From G965227875 sp965227875 (lineage in GTDB: Bacteria; Pseudomonadota; Alphaproteobacteria; Rhizobiales; JAJFHC01), in contig OZ245783.1 of NCBI GenBank assembly GCA_965227875.1, forward strand, positions 5,208,001-5,272,000: 64,000 nucleotides of DNA, written 5' to 3'. Each line of letters starts with the position of its first letter. The stretch's first letter is position 1. The notes beneath the pieces were generated by a model. It searched no databases. It had not been told where the DNA came from and saw only the letters and a program-made list of their open reading frames with translations. Below are positions 9,601-17,295 of the stretch, one piece after another. The translations under genes and the position numbers were made by a program.

Positions 9601-9680
9601 ACCGAAAGCAGCTGCACAACAAGTTCCGGTCGCTGCGCCAGAACAACTCGACCCGGCCGCTCAACCTTCGGCTGCAGTAG
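6666..9680 (+). CDS. exported propeller-like protein with C-terminal basic HxKxxSxx tandem repeats
   Basis: 1004 residues. The ATG at 6666 has AAAGGAG about 8 nt upstream; the in-frame ATG at 6645 lacks one. A long signal peptide (hydrophobic core 27-43, cleavage after ASA at 46) precedes a ~500-residue domain whose pattern resembles NHL/YVTN-type beta-propellers (QVFGIAYDD, NIAYDKTNKQFFVTD, VFDIAFSEDG each look like blade strands). A Gly/Pro/Glu linker (about 540-597) leads into 12 near-identical basic repeats (598-932) and a degenerate Arg/Lys/Asn-rich tail to the C-terminus. The propeller reading is by pattern only. The tail is strongly cationic and would bind polyanions or, through its regularly spaced His, metals. 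Same repeat family as the protein at 1472-3520. A strong terminator follows. Confidence 0.85.
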   Translation: MTTQTPPDALPSRSFTKSATHRRCIGSVSALALATLIGTSVLPASAQEVSLEHGDTVVTRFSGVANDNGAAAAPDPQGVVAAVLSLARPGFRPDGRHWTDEPQKLQITADQVGQVFGIAYDDREPANIYLTATSLFGLYRSEDGSGWAPGMWGPEGGPGTIYRLSAENGYQPEVFANIQLDGRENTGAGLGNIAYDKTNKQFFVTDLETGMIHRISAEDGTELSRLDHGSQARQGFYDGPSDAWQVVDPVEFDPASEARLDDCEDKGEAATGAQAPACWNLADFRRRVVAIGVRTDADTGETRVYYSTWGSQAYGNPEWAEAGEDQKNAIWSVGLTEDGEFDPETFRREFFTPALIVDAEGGEAGGENSPVFDIAFSEDGAMLLAERGHLVTPTEENPVAYTAAKQARALLYRQNEDKSAWAPEGRFDVGFDDRKNDGVPHMRINATGGADFASGYDEDGGMSPEYRDASVVLSGDNLCSENGACTDPGTGERSDTAQADGVQVTPAFVLAEISPAAAYEPYPAAGEPTAPEGPLQSLMVDPGPEGGAQANVPGGTGDVETFRGTGTPIADGGFVPEPGGGFVPEPDDGGGFVPPPPLHQKWKSNFHQKWASVQHNKFTSKPFPVHVKWKSQFHKKWKSVQHNKLTSKPFPLHIKWKSQFHKKWKSVQHNKLTSKPFPLHIKWKSQFHKKWKSVQHNKLTSKPFPLHIKWKSQFHKKWKSVQHNKLTSKPFPLHIKWKSQFHKKWKSVQHNKATSKPFPLHIKWKSQFHKKWKSVQHNKATSKPFPLHIKWKSQFHKKWKSVQHNKATSKPFPLHIKWKSQFHKKWKSVQHNKATSKPFPLHIKWKSQFHKKYKSRQHNKATSRPFQVKPLHLKWKSQFHKKYKSRQHNKATTRLIRIKPQHLKWKSQFHRKYKSRQHNKATTRLIRIQKQPVHSKARSRVHNKATSRPIRLQKRPVHSKTRSNLRNQQIKRPQIKRPNRKQLHNKFRSLRQNNSTRPLNLRLQ
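8457..9461 (+). repeat. tandem array of 12 units (81 bp, later 90-96 bp) encoding HxKxxSxx repeats
   Basis: Units 1-9 are exactly 81 bp (27 residues: two octads plus an 11-residue octad with the PFP linker); unit 10 starts at 9186 and units 10-12 are 90, 90 and 96 bp. Units 3-9 encode almost the same peptide, differing mainly at one position (L in units 2-5, A in 6-9), with scattered synonymous changes such as CAGCAC/CAGCAT. This indicates recent expansion or conversion with selection on the protein. Three shorter decayed units run on to the stop codon. Confidence 0.92.
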
Positions 9681-9705
9681 AAGACAGGATCGGCGAAAGC
9701 CGGAC

Positions 9706-9735
9706 AAGGCGGCACCCCCGGGTGCCGCCTTTTTT
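9706..9735 (+). terminator. Rho-independent terminator
   Basis: GGCGGCACC and GGTGCCGCC pair around a short C-rich loop and are followed by six T. It lies 26 bp after the stop of the long repeat protein and separates it from panC. Confidence 0.9.
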
Positions 9736-9920
9736 CGTGACTTGCGGGACGTCGTCGAGAGACGCGTTTCCGCTGGCGCCCGCCTGCGACCGGTTGCGCT
9801 TTTCCGATGACCTGCTATGGGAACGCCGGAACCGGCACGAGACGACCGGCAGGGACGAAGGACCAATTGCATGGTTCGGCCACCATCCGGCCTGGAGCCG
9901 GCAGGGAAAAGAAGACGGAC

Positions 9921-10790
9921 ATGAACGTACCGATCGTGAGAACCATCCGCGAGATGCGTGCACTGGTGGCCGGCTGGCGGCGCGACGGGCACAGGATCGC
10001 CGTGGTTCCGACCATGGGCGCACTCCACGAAGGCCATCTCAGCCTTGTCCGCGCGGCCCTCGCACAAGCGGATCGTGTCATCGTCACGCTCTTCGTGAAC
10101 CCCAAGCAGTTCAACAACCCGGAAGATCTCGCGGCCTACCCGCGCACTGAACACGAGGATGCCGCGAAACTCGCCCCGCTCGGCGCCCACCTTCTCTTCT
10201 GCCCGGGCGGCGATGAGATGTATCCGGCAGGTTTTGAGACAAACATATCGGTCGCAGGTGTGAGCGAGGGTCTCTGCGGCGCCCACCGGCCCGGCCATTT
10301 CGACGGCGTTGCCACGGTCGTCGCCAAGCTGTTCCTGCAGACCGGCGCCGATCTCGCCTTTTTCGGGGAGAAGGACTACCAGCAACTCCAGGTCGTCAGG
10401 AGAATGGCCGCCGATCTCGACATTCCCGTCGAAGTGGTCGGTTGCCCGACGGTCCGCGAGCCGGACGGCATGGCGCTCTCGTCGCGCAACGTCTACCTCA
10501 CCGAACCGGAACGCAAGGCCGCGCCCGCTCTTGCCGCGGCCCTCTTCAGGGGGGCACGGCGGATCGCCGGAGGCGACCCTGTCGCCCAGGTGCTTTCCGA
10601 GGCGAAGGCGGGCATCCTCGCCGGAGGCTACCGGGAGGTCGAGTATCTCGAACTGCGTTCCGAAAACGGCCTCGAGCCGCTCGACACTTTCGACCGGCCG
10701 GCCCGGTTGCTCGCAGCGGCCTGGCTTGGCGAAACCCGTCTCATTGACAACGTTGAAGTATCCGGCACGGCCGGAGCACCCGTCGGCTAA
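9921..10790 (+). CDS. panC: pantothenate synthetase (pantoate--beta-alanine ligase)
   Basis: 289 residues from the ATG at 9921. It condenses pantoate with beta-alanine through a pantoyl-adenylate. Seen: the HIGH-type ATP motif PTMGALHEGHLSL near residue 34, FVNPKQFN, FGEKDYQQL, and the KMSKS-like loop ALSSRN. Length is normal for the family. No panB lies next to it; a terminator precedes it, so it is transcribed on its own or with the following small exported gene. Confidence 0.96.
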   Translation: MNVPIVRTIREMRALVAGWRRDGHRIAVVPTMGALHEGHLSLVRAALAQADRVIVTLFVNPKQFNNPEDLAAYPRTEHEDAAKLAPLGAHLLFCPGGDEMYPAGFETNISVAGVSEGLCGAHRPGHFDGVATVVAKLFLQTGADLAFFGEKDYQQLQVVRRMAADLDIPVEVVGCPTVREPDGMALSSRNVYLTEPERKAAPALAAALFRGARRIAGGDPVAQVLSEAKAGILAGGYREVEYLELRSENGLEPLDTFDRPARLLAAAWLGETRLIDNVEVSGTAGAPVG

Positions 10791-10913
10791 TTCACTCGGC
10801 CTGCCTGCCAAGGGTGCGGGGATCCCGGCCTGTCGCGGGTTCTGGTAGGATTGTCCGGTCAAAAGACCGGCCGCATCGCCCGCGGTCGTCCGCAAGGGAG
10901 CCCGGACGAGACG

Positions 10914-11408
10914 ATGACCTTCGCGACCTGCATTCCGTACGCACTGGCAGGACTGATGTTTGCCGTCGCCGTGTCCGCACATGCGGACGACGTGATCCAT
11001 GACGGGATGACGGCGGCGGAACTTGCGGCATTCGGCCGGCGTCAGGGCTGGTCGGTCGACGAGACCGTGTCATCCGGTTCCACGGTGGTCTTCCGTATCG
11101 ACAACACTCTCGCGCACATCCAGCTTTACGACTGCGATGGCGAGCGGAGATGCGGGTCCGGCGTCATCCGGGATATCAGCTATCATTTCCTCAGACCGAC
11201 ACCCCACGGCTTCTGGCACTGGAACCTCGGCGTCAACGGCGCCACCGGATTCGGACCGGGCTACGTCACGCTGCAACGCTTCATAAGTCTGAAAGGCGTG
11301 ACCAACACTTACCTGCGCGAAGTCATCGGCGTGGTCTGGGTCAAGGCGTCGAAGTCATTCTGGAAGGAAGTCGACCGCATGAAACGCGCCGAGGAAAAGG
11401 AAAGATAG
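10914..11408 (+). CDS. exported YbjN-like protein
   Basis: 164 residues; the ATG at 10914 follows AGGGAG and opens a signal peptide (cleavage after AHA near residue 25). The mature part has the pattern of the YbjN family: DGMTAAELAAFGRRQGWSVDE, a central beta-strand with IQLYDCDGERRCGSG where the two Cys fit the conserved C-x(n)-C of periplasmic YbjN-like proteins, then an aromatic-rich region. YbjN-like proteins have a secretion-chaperone-like fold; their role is not settled. A Lys/Glu-rich helix ends the protein. Family assignment is moderate. Confidence 0.65.
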   Translation: MTFATCIPYALAGLMFAVAVSAHADDVIHDGMTAAELAAFGRRQGWSVDETVSSGSTVVFRIDNTLAHIQLYDCDGERRCGSGVIRDISYHFLRPTPHGFWHWNLGVNGATGFGPGYVTLQRFISLKGVTNTYLREVIGVVWVKASKSFWKEVDRMKRAEEKER

Positions 11409-11432
11409 AACCGCGCACCCGGCCGGGCGGGT

Positions 11433-12164
11433 TCAGCCGGCGAACCACTCCGGATCCGGAATGCCACGATAGGCCTCCCGGAGCGCTTCGCCCCATTGTT
11501 TCCGCAGCGACGAGAAGTAAGGATCGTTCTCCTCGATCCGCTTGCGCATCGCCACCGAGATTTCGTCGGTCCGGCAGACGAACACGTCGATCGGAAGCCC
11601 CACGGAGATATTGCTCCGCAGTGTCGAATCCATGGAAATGAGCGAAAGCTTCAGCGCGCTTCGCAGCGTCGTCTCGAACGACATGCTGCGGTCGAGGATC
11701 GGTTTGCCATACTTGTGCTCCCCGAGCTGCAGGAACGGGGTCTCGTGCGAGGCCTCGATGAAGTTGCCCGCCGCATAGATCTGGAAAAGCCTCGGGCGCT
11801 CGCCGGCAATCTGCCCGCCGAGCAGCAGGGAGATCGAGAAACTGTTGTCCTGCGCCTCGAGTTCACGCCCTTCGGTGTTGTAGACCGAACGCACGGTACG
11901 GCCCACGTGTTGCGCGGCGCGGAACATGTTGGGCATGCTCATGAGGTCCGGACCGTCTTTCGACATGTCCTCCTCGAGCAGGCTCGCCACCTCCTGGGAA
12001 ATCGCGAGGTTGCCGGACGACATCAGGCAGAGAACGCGATCGCCCGGCTGCTCCCAGACGTTGATCTTGGAATAGGTGGAAATCTGGTCGACGCCCGCAT
12101 TGGTGCGCGTGTCGGACACCATCACCAGTCCCTCCCGCACCAGAAGGCCAACACAATAGGTCAT
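11433..12164 (-). CDS. Anbu proteasome-like peptidase
   Basis: 243 residues. It starts MTYCVGLLV; removal of Met exposes Thr1, the N-terminal nucleophile of the proteasome fold. SDTRTNAGVDQISTYSK supplies the Asp17 and Lys32-type catalytic residues expected for Anbu (ancestral beta-subunit, HslV relative). Anbu assembles into rings in the cytoplasm; the substrate is unknown. It is the last gene of a four-gene operon (ATP-grasp, alpha-E, transglutaminase-like, Anbu), the conserved context of this family, proposed to make and remove a peptide modification. Confidence 0.93.
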   Translation of the reverse strand: MTYCVGLLVREGLVMVSDTRTNAGVDQISTYSKINVWEQPGDRVLCLMSSGNLAISQEVASLLEEDMSKDGPDLMSMPNMFRAAQHVGRTVRSVYNTEGRELEAQDNSFSISLLLGGQIAGERPRLFQIYAAGNFIEASHETPFLQLGEHKYGKPILDRSMSFETTLRSALKLSLISMDSTLRSNISVGLPIDVFVCRTDEISVAMRKRIEENDPYFSSLRKQWGEALREAYRGIPDPEWFAG

Positions 12165-12231
12165 CAGCGGAAATCCGTTACTGTCCGGCGGGGCCCGGTG
12201 GTGGCGGCATCTACCGGCTTGCCCGGACCGC

Positions 12232-13056
12232 TCATGCCTGCGCCTGCTCCATGGCCTGAACCCGGTATCTGGTCAGCTCGGTCTTCCGGACAGCCGGCCC
12301 ATCCGGAATTGCACGAACCGGCGCGGCGTCGAGGCTGTCGAGCCCGTGCGCGAAGCGGACATAGGCGTCCGTGGGACAGCAGCAGTTGACCACGTCGAAG
12401 CCGACCCACCCGAGACCGTCGACGAACGCCTCGGCCCAGCCGTGTCCCGTGGACCTCTCGTCCGGTTCATCCCCGGTCCAGATATGTCCGCCGACGAAAC
12501 GCGCGGGGATACCGAGCGAACGGGCACACGCGATGAACACATGCGCCTGATCCGTCCCCGTCCCCCGGCCTCCCGCCAGTGCATCGGCCGCGTTCTCGGG
12601 CATTTCAGGATCGTCGGGAAGACAATCCATGCTTTCGCGAACCGCCGGCATGAGCCGGTGCAGGCGGCCGAGGGCGTCGACCTCTCCGCTGGTCGCCTTG
12701 CGCGCAAAGGCTTCCAGCCTTTCGTCGACGGCGGTCAACGGGGATTTCCTCAGGTAGAACCGCAAGGGGAAGCGCTCGGGCATGCCCGTCGCGATGCCGT
12801 GCGTGTCGCGCGTCCGCACCCGGCCGCTCGCCCGCAGCACGATTTCGTCATGCGATTCGCGGCGTACGGCAATGTGCGTCCGGTTTCCGAAATGATCTTC
12901 CCCCGGCGTCAGGGTCCCCGCGTGACCGGCATCCACCGACCACGACAGGACGGTCTGAAAGGCAGTGTCAGCGGGTGTGAGCCGAAGCGCCTGAATTGAA
13001 TACCTTACGGGATCCGCCAGGCGAATGCGGGTCTCGTGGCTGACGTGCAGATCCAT
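12232..13056 (-). CDS. transglutaminase-like protein without the catalytic Cys
   Basis: 274 residues. N-terminal beta domain (about 1-110) and transglutaminase core (about 150-240). The core keeps the His (STGHGWAEAF, His205) and Asp (GWVGFD, Asp221) of the triad, but where the family has G-V-C-Q-D-x-A-H this protein reads G-T-G-T-D-Q-A-H, so the nucleophilic Cys is Gly167. The surrounding reading frame is clean and the DNA supports Gly. It is therefore probably non-catalytic, or uses another residue; a Cys cluster follows the Asp (NCCCPTD, 225-227). Third gene of the Anbu operon, 13 bp after the alpha-E gene. Confidence 0.88.
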   Translation of the reverse strand: MDLHVSHETRIRLADPVRYSIQALRLTPADTAFQTVLSWSVDAGHAGTLTPGEDHFGNRTHIAVRRESHDEIVLRASGRVRTRDTHGIATGMPERFPLRFYLRKSPLTAVDERLEAFARKATSGEVDALGRLHRLMPAVRESMDCLPDDPEMPENAADALAGGRGTGTDQAHVFIACARSLGIPARFVGGHIWTGDEPDERSTGHGWAEAFVDGLGWVGFDVVNCCCPTDAYVRFAHGLDSLDAAPVRAIPDGPAVRKTELTRYRVQAMEQAQA

Positions 13057-13068
13057 GGCTTCTGTCTG

Positions 13069-14013
13069 TCAACAGAGATAACTCGAAACGATTTCGTCGC
13101 TCAGCACGCCATTCCGGTTGATGAACTCGGTCAGGAACTCGTGCAGGCCGCGTTCGAATATGGTGTCGATTCGTCCGTACCGCAACTGGGAAAAAAGTTC
13201 GTCCGCCAGCCGGTGGCACTCATGGCGTTCGCCGTGCATCCCGGCCAGGCGTTCGAGGTTGTCGTTGAGCAGACGCAGGCTGTTGTAGAGCGACCTCGGC
13301 ATCTCGCGGTTCAGCACGAGAAACTCCGCCGTGTGCCAGGCCGTGACCTCCTCGCCGTAGATGAAATGATAGCTGCGATGGGCCGAAACCGCGCGCAGGA
13401 TGGCCGTCCACTGGTAATAGTCGACGGCCCCGCCAACCTGTTCCTGCTCCGGCAGGAGGACATGGTATTTGACGTCGAGAAGCCGCGCCGTGTTGTTCGC
13501 GCGTTCCAGGTGGGTGCCGATCTGGCTGAAAATGCGCGCCTCGGAGTAGCTCATCGTGTCGATGAGGGCACCGCGGAATTGCAGGGTGCGTTCCTTGACC
13601 CATTCCAGGAACTCACCCGGGTTCGACGCCGTTCCGGCGTCGTCGATATGGTCTCGCGCGGCAAGCCAGGTGGCGTTGAGGCTTTCCCACATGTCCGTCG
13701 TGAGCGACCCGCGCACCGACCGGGCGTTTTCACGCGCGCGCTTGAGGCAGGAAATGATGCTCGCCTCGTTTTCCTCGTCCACGATCAGATAACGGCAGAC
13801 GTCCAGGGGAACGGCCTCCCGGCCGTCCTCGTAGAAGGTCGCGTCATACCCTGCGATCGTGATCACCGAGGCCCATTCGTTGCGCGACGACAGGCCGATC
13901 CTGGAGGTGATCGACAGCCGTCGGGCGGCCTGCAGGATACGTGCGAGGCTTTCGGCCCGCTCCATGTATCGCGCCATCCAGTAGAGGTTCGCGGCTGTGC
14001 GGCTCAGCAGCAT
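13069..14013 (-). CDS. alpha-E domain protein (DUF403)
   Basis: 314 residues, all-helical. It begins MLLSRTAANLYWMARYMERAE, the signature start of the alpha-E family, which is always found next to circularly permuted ATP-grasp proteins. Function is unproven; the family is thought to act with the ATP-grasp in peptide-bond formation. It lies 34 bp after the ATP-grasp stop and 13 bp before the transglutaminase-like gene, so co-transcription is likely. Confidence 0.93.
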   Translation of the reverse strand: MLLSRTAANLYWMARYMERAESLARILQAARRLSITSRIGLSSRNEWASVITIAGYDATFYEDGREAVPLDVCRYLIVDEENEASIISCLKRARENARSVRGSLTTDMWESLNATWLAARDHIDDAGTASNPGEFLEWVKERTLQFRGALIDTMSYSEARIFSQIGTHLERANNTARLLDVKYHVLLPEQEQVGGAVDYYQWTAILRAVSAHRSYHFIYGEEVTAWHTAEFLVLNREMPRSLYNSLRLLNDNLERLAGMHGERHECHRLADELFSQLRYGRIDTIFERGLHEFLTEFINRNGVLSDEIVSSYLC

Positions 14014-14046
14014 GTCGCGTCTCCCGGAGCGCCTCGCTTCGCCCGT

Positions 14047-15462
14047 CTAGTCATTGAGCACCCAGGTGTCTTTCGTTCCGCCGCCCTGGCTGGAATTGAC
14101 CACCAGCGAGCCTTCCGTCAGGGCAACCCGCGTCAGCCCGCCCGGCACGATCCGGATATCCTTGCCGCACAGCACGAACGGACGGAAATCGATATGGCGC
14201 GGCGCGACCCCGTTCGCCACGAAGGTCGGACAGGTGCTGAGGGCCAGCGTGGGCTGCGCGATGAAAGCACCGGGATCGGCCTTGACCCGCTTGGCATAGG
14301 CTTCCCGTTCCGCCGCGGTGGACGCCGGGCCCACCAGCATGCCGTATCCGCCCGACCCGTGGACCTCCTTCACCACGAGATCCTCGAGATTGTCGAGCAC
14401 GTGGGAGAGCTCCGACGGGATTCCGCAGCGCCATGTCGGCACGTTGCGCAGCAACGGTTCCTCGCCGAGATAGAACCGGATCATGTCGGGAACGTAGGTG
14501 TAGACCGCCTTGTCGTCCGCGATGCCCGCGCCGACCGCGTTCGCCAGCGTCACCGTGCCGGCGCGGTAGGCTTCGAAGAGCCCGGGCACGCCCAGCACCG
14601 ACTCCGGATTGAACGTGAGCGGATCGATGAAGGCGTCGTCTATGCGCTTGTAAATGATGTCGACACGTTTCGGGCCGCGCGTGGTGCGCATGAACACCTT
14701 GCTGTCCTCGACGAACAGGTCCTGCCCCTCGACCAGTTGAATCCCCATCCCGTCGGCGAGATAGGAATGCTCGAAATAGGCGCTGTTGAAAGAACCTGGC
14801 GTCAGGATCGCCGCCGTCGGGTCTTTCGAACAGTGCCGGGGCGCCACAGACATCAGCGTCTCGAGGAGCGCATCGGGGTAATAGTCGACCGGCGCCACGC
14901 TGTTGTTGGAGAAAAGCTCCGGGAAGAGCCGCATCATCATTTCCCGGTTCTCGAGCATGTAGGACACGCCCGAGGGCGTACGTCCGTTGTCCTCGAGCAC
15001 ATAGAAGCTCTCGGGCCCGTCCCTCACGAGATCGATGCCGGCGATGTGGGTATAGACCGCCCCCGGCACGTCCAGTCCCTTCATCTGCGGACAGAAGGAC
15101 GAATTCTGCAGGATCAGGTCTTCCGGGATGGTCCCCGACCTGAGGATTTCCTGCGCGCCGTACACATCGCCGATGAAGGCGTTGAGCGCCTTGACGCGCT
15201 GGATGAGACCGCGTTCGAGAAACCGCCATTCATCGCCGGAAAAGACCCGGGGAATGATGTCGAAGGGGATGATCCGCTCCGAGCCGCCTTCCGCCCCGTA
15301 GACCGCGAAGGTGATTCCGATGCGGCGGTAGAGCAGTTCCGCTTCGCGCTGTTTCTGGACGAGAACTTCCTTGGGGGTCGCGTCGAGCCACTCGGATATG
15401 ATCCGGTAACCGGGTCTGATGCCCCCCTCCGCATCGACCATTTCGTTGAATGGTTCTGCCAA
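14047..15462 (-). CDS. circularly permuted type 2 ATP-grasp protein
   Basis: 471 residues, normal for the DUF404/DUF407 pair. Seen: ILQNSSFCPQMKG, a VLEDNGRTPSGVSYMLENR loop, and LVVKEVHGSGGYGM, which resembles the Lys/Gly-rich ATP-grasp loop. The C-terminus ends SSQGGGTKDTWVLND, typical of the family. Probable ATP-dependent peptide ligase in the cytoplasm. It is the first gene of the Anbu operon; 115 bp separate it from ppk2, also on this strand. Confidence 0.93.
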   Translation of the reverse strand: MAEPFNEMVDAEGGIRPGYRIISEWLDATPKEVLVQKQREAELLYRRIGITFAVYGAEGGSERIIPFDIIPRVFSGDEWRFLERGLIQRVKALNAFIGDVYGAQEILRSGTIPEDLILQNSSFCPQMKGLDVPGAVYTHIAGIDLVRDGPESFYVLEDNGRTPSGVSYMLENREMMMRLFPELFSNNSVAPVDYYPDALLETLMSVAPRHCSKDPTAAILTPGSFNSAYFEHSYLADGMGIQLVEGQDLFVEDSKVFMRTTRGPKRVDIIYKRIDDAFIDPLTFNPESVLGVPGLFEAYRAGTVTLANAVGAGIADDKAVYTYVPDMIRFYLGEEPLLRNVPTWRCGIPSELSHVLDNLEDLVVKEVHGSGGYGMLVGPASTAAEREAYAKRVKADPGAFIAQPTLALSTCPTFVANGVAPRHIDFRPFVLCGKDIRIVPGGLTRVALTEGSLVVNSSQGGGTKDTWVLND

Positions 15463-15577
15463 ACGTTATTGTCCCTGCACCACAGATCGCCGAATGAATG
15501 AATCCGGCTTGTCATCACAGTGTTGCACAAGGCGCGAGCCCCGGTAAAGCGATAGCCCGTCACAAATGTGCCGGAGG

Positions 15578-16600
15578 TCATTCCGCGGGCGTCGTGCTCC
15601 GCCTGTTTTGCGGGTGCAGGCTCTTGCCGAGTATATGTTCGCTGTTCTTGATGACATCCGCGCTCGAACCGACGATCAGGGGGTCGGGACGCCCCACCAG
15701 CCTCGTGTCCTTTCCCGGATAGTCGAGGCCGTGGAGGAAATGGGTCATGCAGTTGAGCCGGGCCCTCTTCTTGTCATCTGACTTGATGATGGTCCACGGT
15801 GCATCGGCGGTGTCGGTGTAGAAGAACATCGCCTCCTTCGCCTCTGTGTAGTCGTCCCACTTGTCGAGCGACTCGCGGTCGATCGGCGAAAGTTTCCATT
15901 TCTTGAGAGGCTCGACCTCGCGAGACGCGAACCGCCTCATCTGTTCCTCGCGGGTGACGGAGAACCAGTACTTGAACAGCAGGATGTCGCTGCGCACCAT
16001 CATCTGCTCGATGAGCGGCGCCTGGCGCATGAATTCGAGATACTCGTTGGGCGTGCAGAAACCCATGACGCGTTCGACCCCGGCCCTGTTGTACCAGGAC
16101 CTGTCGAACAGGACGATTTCCCCGCCCGCCGGCAGGTGAGAGATGTAGCGCTGGAAGAACCATTCGGACTTTTCGCGTTCGGTCGGCTTGTCCAGTGCCA
16201 CCACGCGGGCGCCGCGCGGATTCAGATGCTCGGTGAACCGCTTGATGGTCCCGCCCTTGCCGGCAGCGTCGCGGCCCTCGAACAGGACCACGATCTTCAT
16301 CCCGTTCGATTTCACCCAGTCCTGCACCTTGAGCAGCTCGACCTGAAGCCGCGCCTTCCGGCGTTCGTAGCTTCTCCGCCCGATCTTCTGGGTATAGGGG
16401 TATTCTCCGTTCTCGAAGATCCGGCGAATGGTGTCCTGGTCGCGGCGCATCTCCGCGATGGACTCGTGGTTTTCTTCCGGCCGGATACCGCCAACGCTTT
16501 CGGGAGGCGGTGCGTCGTTCACCGCTGCCGGAACCTCGCCCTGCGCCGGTTCCTGCCCGTTGGCCTCGCCGTCCGACGCGTTCTCCCTGAGGTCGTCCAT
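15578..16600 (-). CDS. ppk2: polyphosphate kinase 2
   Basis: 340 residues from the ATG at 16600, which follows GGAAGGA; a GTG directly before it is possible. Transfers phosphate between polyphosphate and nucleotides. Seen: Walker A-like FEGRDAAGKGG, lid region KPTEREKSEWFFQRY, Walker B-like DRSWYNRAG, and the C-terminal KSDDKKRARLN. A ~75-residue acidic, Glu/Pro-rich N-terminal extension precedes the catalytic domain. Preference for ADP or GDP cannot be read. Confidence 0.94.
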   Translation of the reverse strand: MDDLRENASDGEANGQEPAQGEVPAAVNDAPPPESVGGIRPEENHESIAEMRRDQDTIRRIFENGEYPYTQKIGRRSYERRKARLQVELLKVQDWVKSNGMKIVVLFEGRDAAGKGGTIKRFTEHLNPRGARVVALDKPTEREKSEWFFQRYISHLPAGGEIVLFDRSWYNRAGVERVMGFCTPNEYLEFMRQAPLIEQMMVRSDILLFKYWFSVTREEQMRRFASREVEPLKKWKLSPIDRESLDKWDDYTEAKEAMFFYTDTADAPWTIIKSDDKKRARLNCMTHFLHGLDYPGKDTRLVGRPDPLIVGSSADVIKNSEHILGKSLHPQNRRSTTPAE

Positions 16601-16682
16601 CACTTGTCCTTCCGCCTATTAAGAACCTGAACGTCTAGACGACCGGCGACAGCCACGCCTTGACCAGGATCAATCGACGTCG

Positions 16683-17153
16683 TCACGGAAGGGGAAGGAC
16701 GTTGCTGTACTTGATCTGCTTGAGCGCGAAACTCGACTCGATACTGGCGACACCGTCGACCCGCGTCAGCTTTTCCTTGAGGAACCGCTCATAGGCCGCG
16801 AGGTCCGCGGCCACCACCCGCAAGAGAAAATCCCGCGTCCCGGTCATCAGGTAACACTCGAGGACTTCCGGATACTGGAGGATTTCGTGCTCGAACTTGT
16901 CCAGTTCCTCCTCCCGCTGGCGCTCCAGCTTGATGGAAATGAAGACACTGACCGGGAGCCCGACCTTCTCCTGGTCCACCAGGGCGACATAACGGCCGAT
17001 CACGCCGTCGGCTTCGAGCATGCGAAGCCGCCGAAGGCAGGGAGACGGGCTGAGGCCGACCCTCTGGGCAAGCTCGGAATTGGTGAGCCGTGCGTCCGCC
17101 TGGAGTTCGCGAAGGATCTTCCGGTCGATCGCATCGAGGCGCACATCCGACAT
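16683..17153 (-). CDS. Lrp/AsnC family transcriptional regulator
   Basis: 156 residues. N-terminal winged HTH (about 8-52; LTNSELAQRVGLSPSPCLRRLRML) and C-terminal RAM ligand-binding domain (about 65-145). It is divergent from the E1-type dehydrogenase gene at 17296, the same pair as Lrp-type MdeR with MdeB in pseudomonads, so it probably activates that gene in response to an amino acid. The 142-bp shared gap contains AATGC-TTCC-GCATT at 17174-17187, a possible operator. Confidence 0.93.
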   Translation of the reverse strand: MSDVRLDAIDRKILRELQADARLTNSELAQRVGLSPSPCLRRLRMLEADGVIGRYVALVDQEKVGLPVSVFISIKLERQREEELDKFEHEILQYPEVLECYLMTGTRDFLLRVVAADLAAYERFLKEKLTRVDGVASIESSFALKQIKYSNVLPLP

Positions 17154-17295
17154 ATCAAGCTACCTTTTCCGAGAATGCTTCCGCATTATGCCAATTTCCC
17201 GCTCAGTTTTAGCAAGATTGGCAGAACATGCCACCGCAGAACGGATATGATCGGCAAATCACACGCGAACATGGGCGAAACACGAAGAGCAGCAG

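Noticed and set aside
13036..15501. 821-residue open frame on the plus strand across the Anbu operon
   Set aside because: Antisense shadow of the alpha-E and ATP-grasp genes; no family pattern, and high GC makes long empty frames common.
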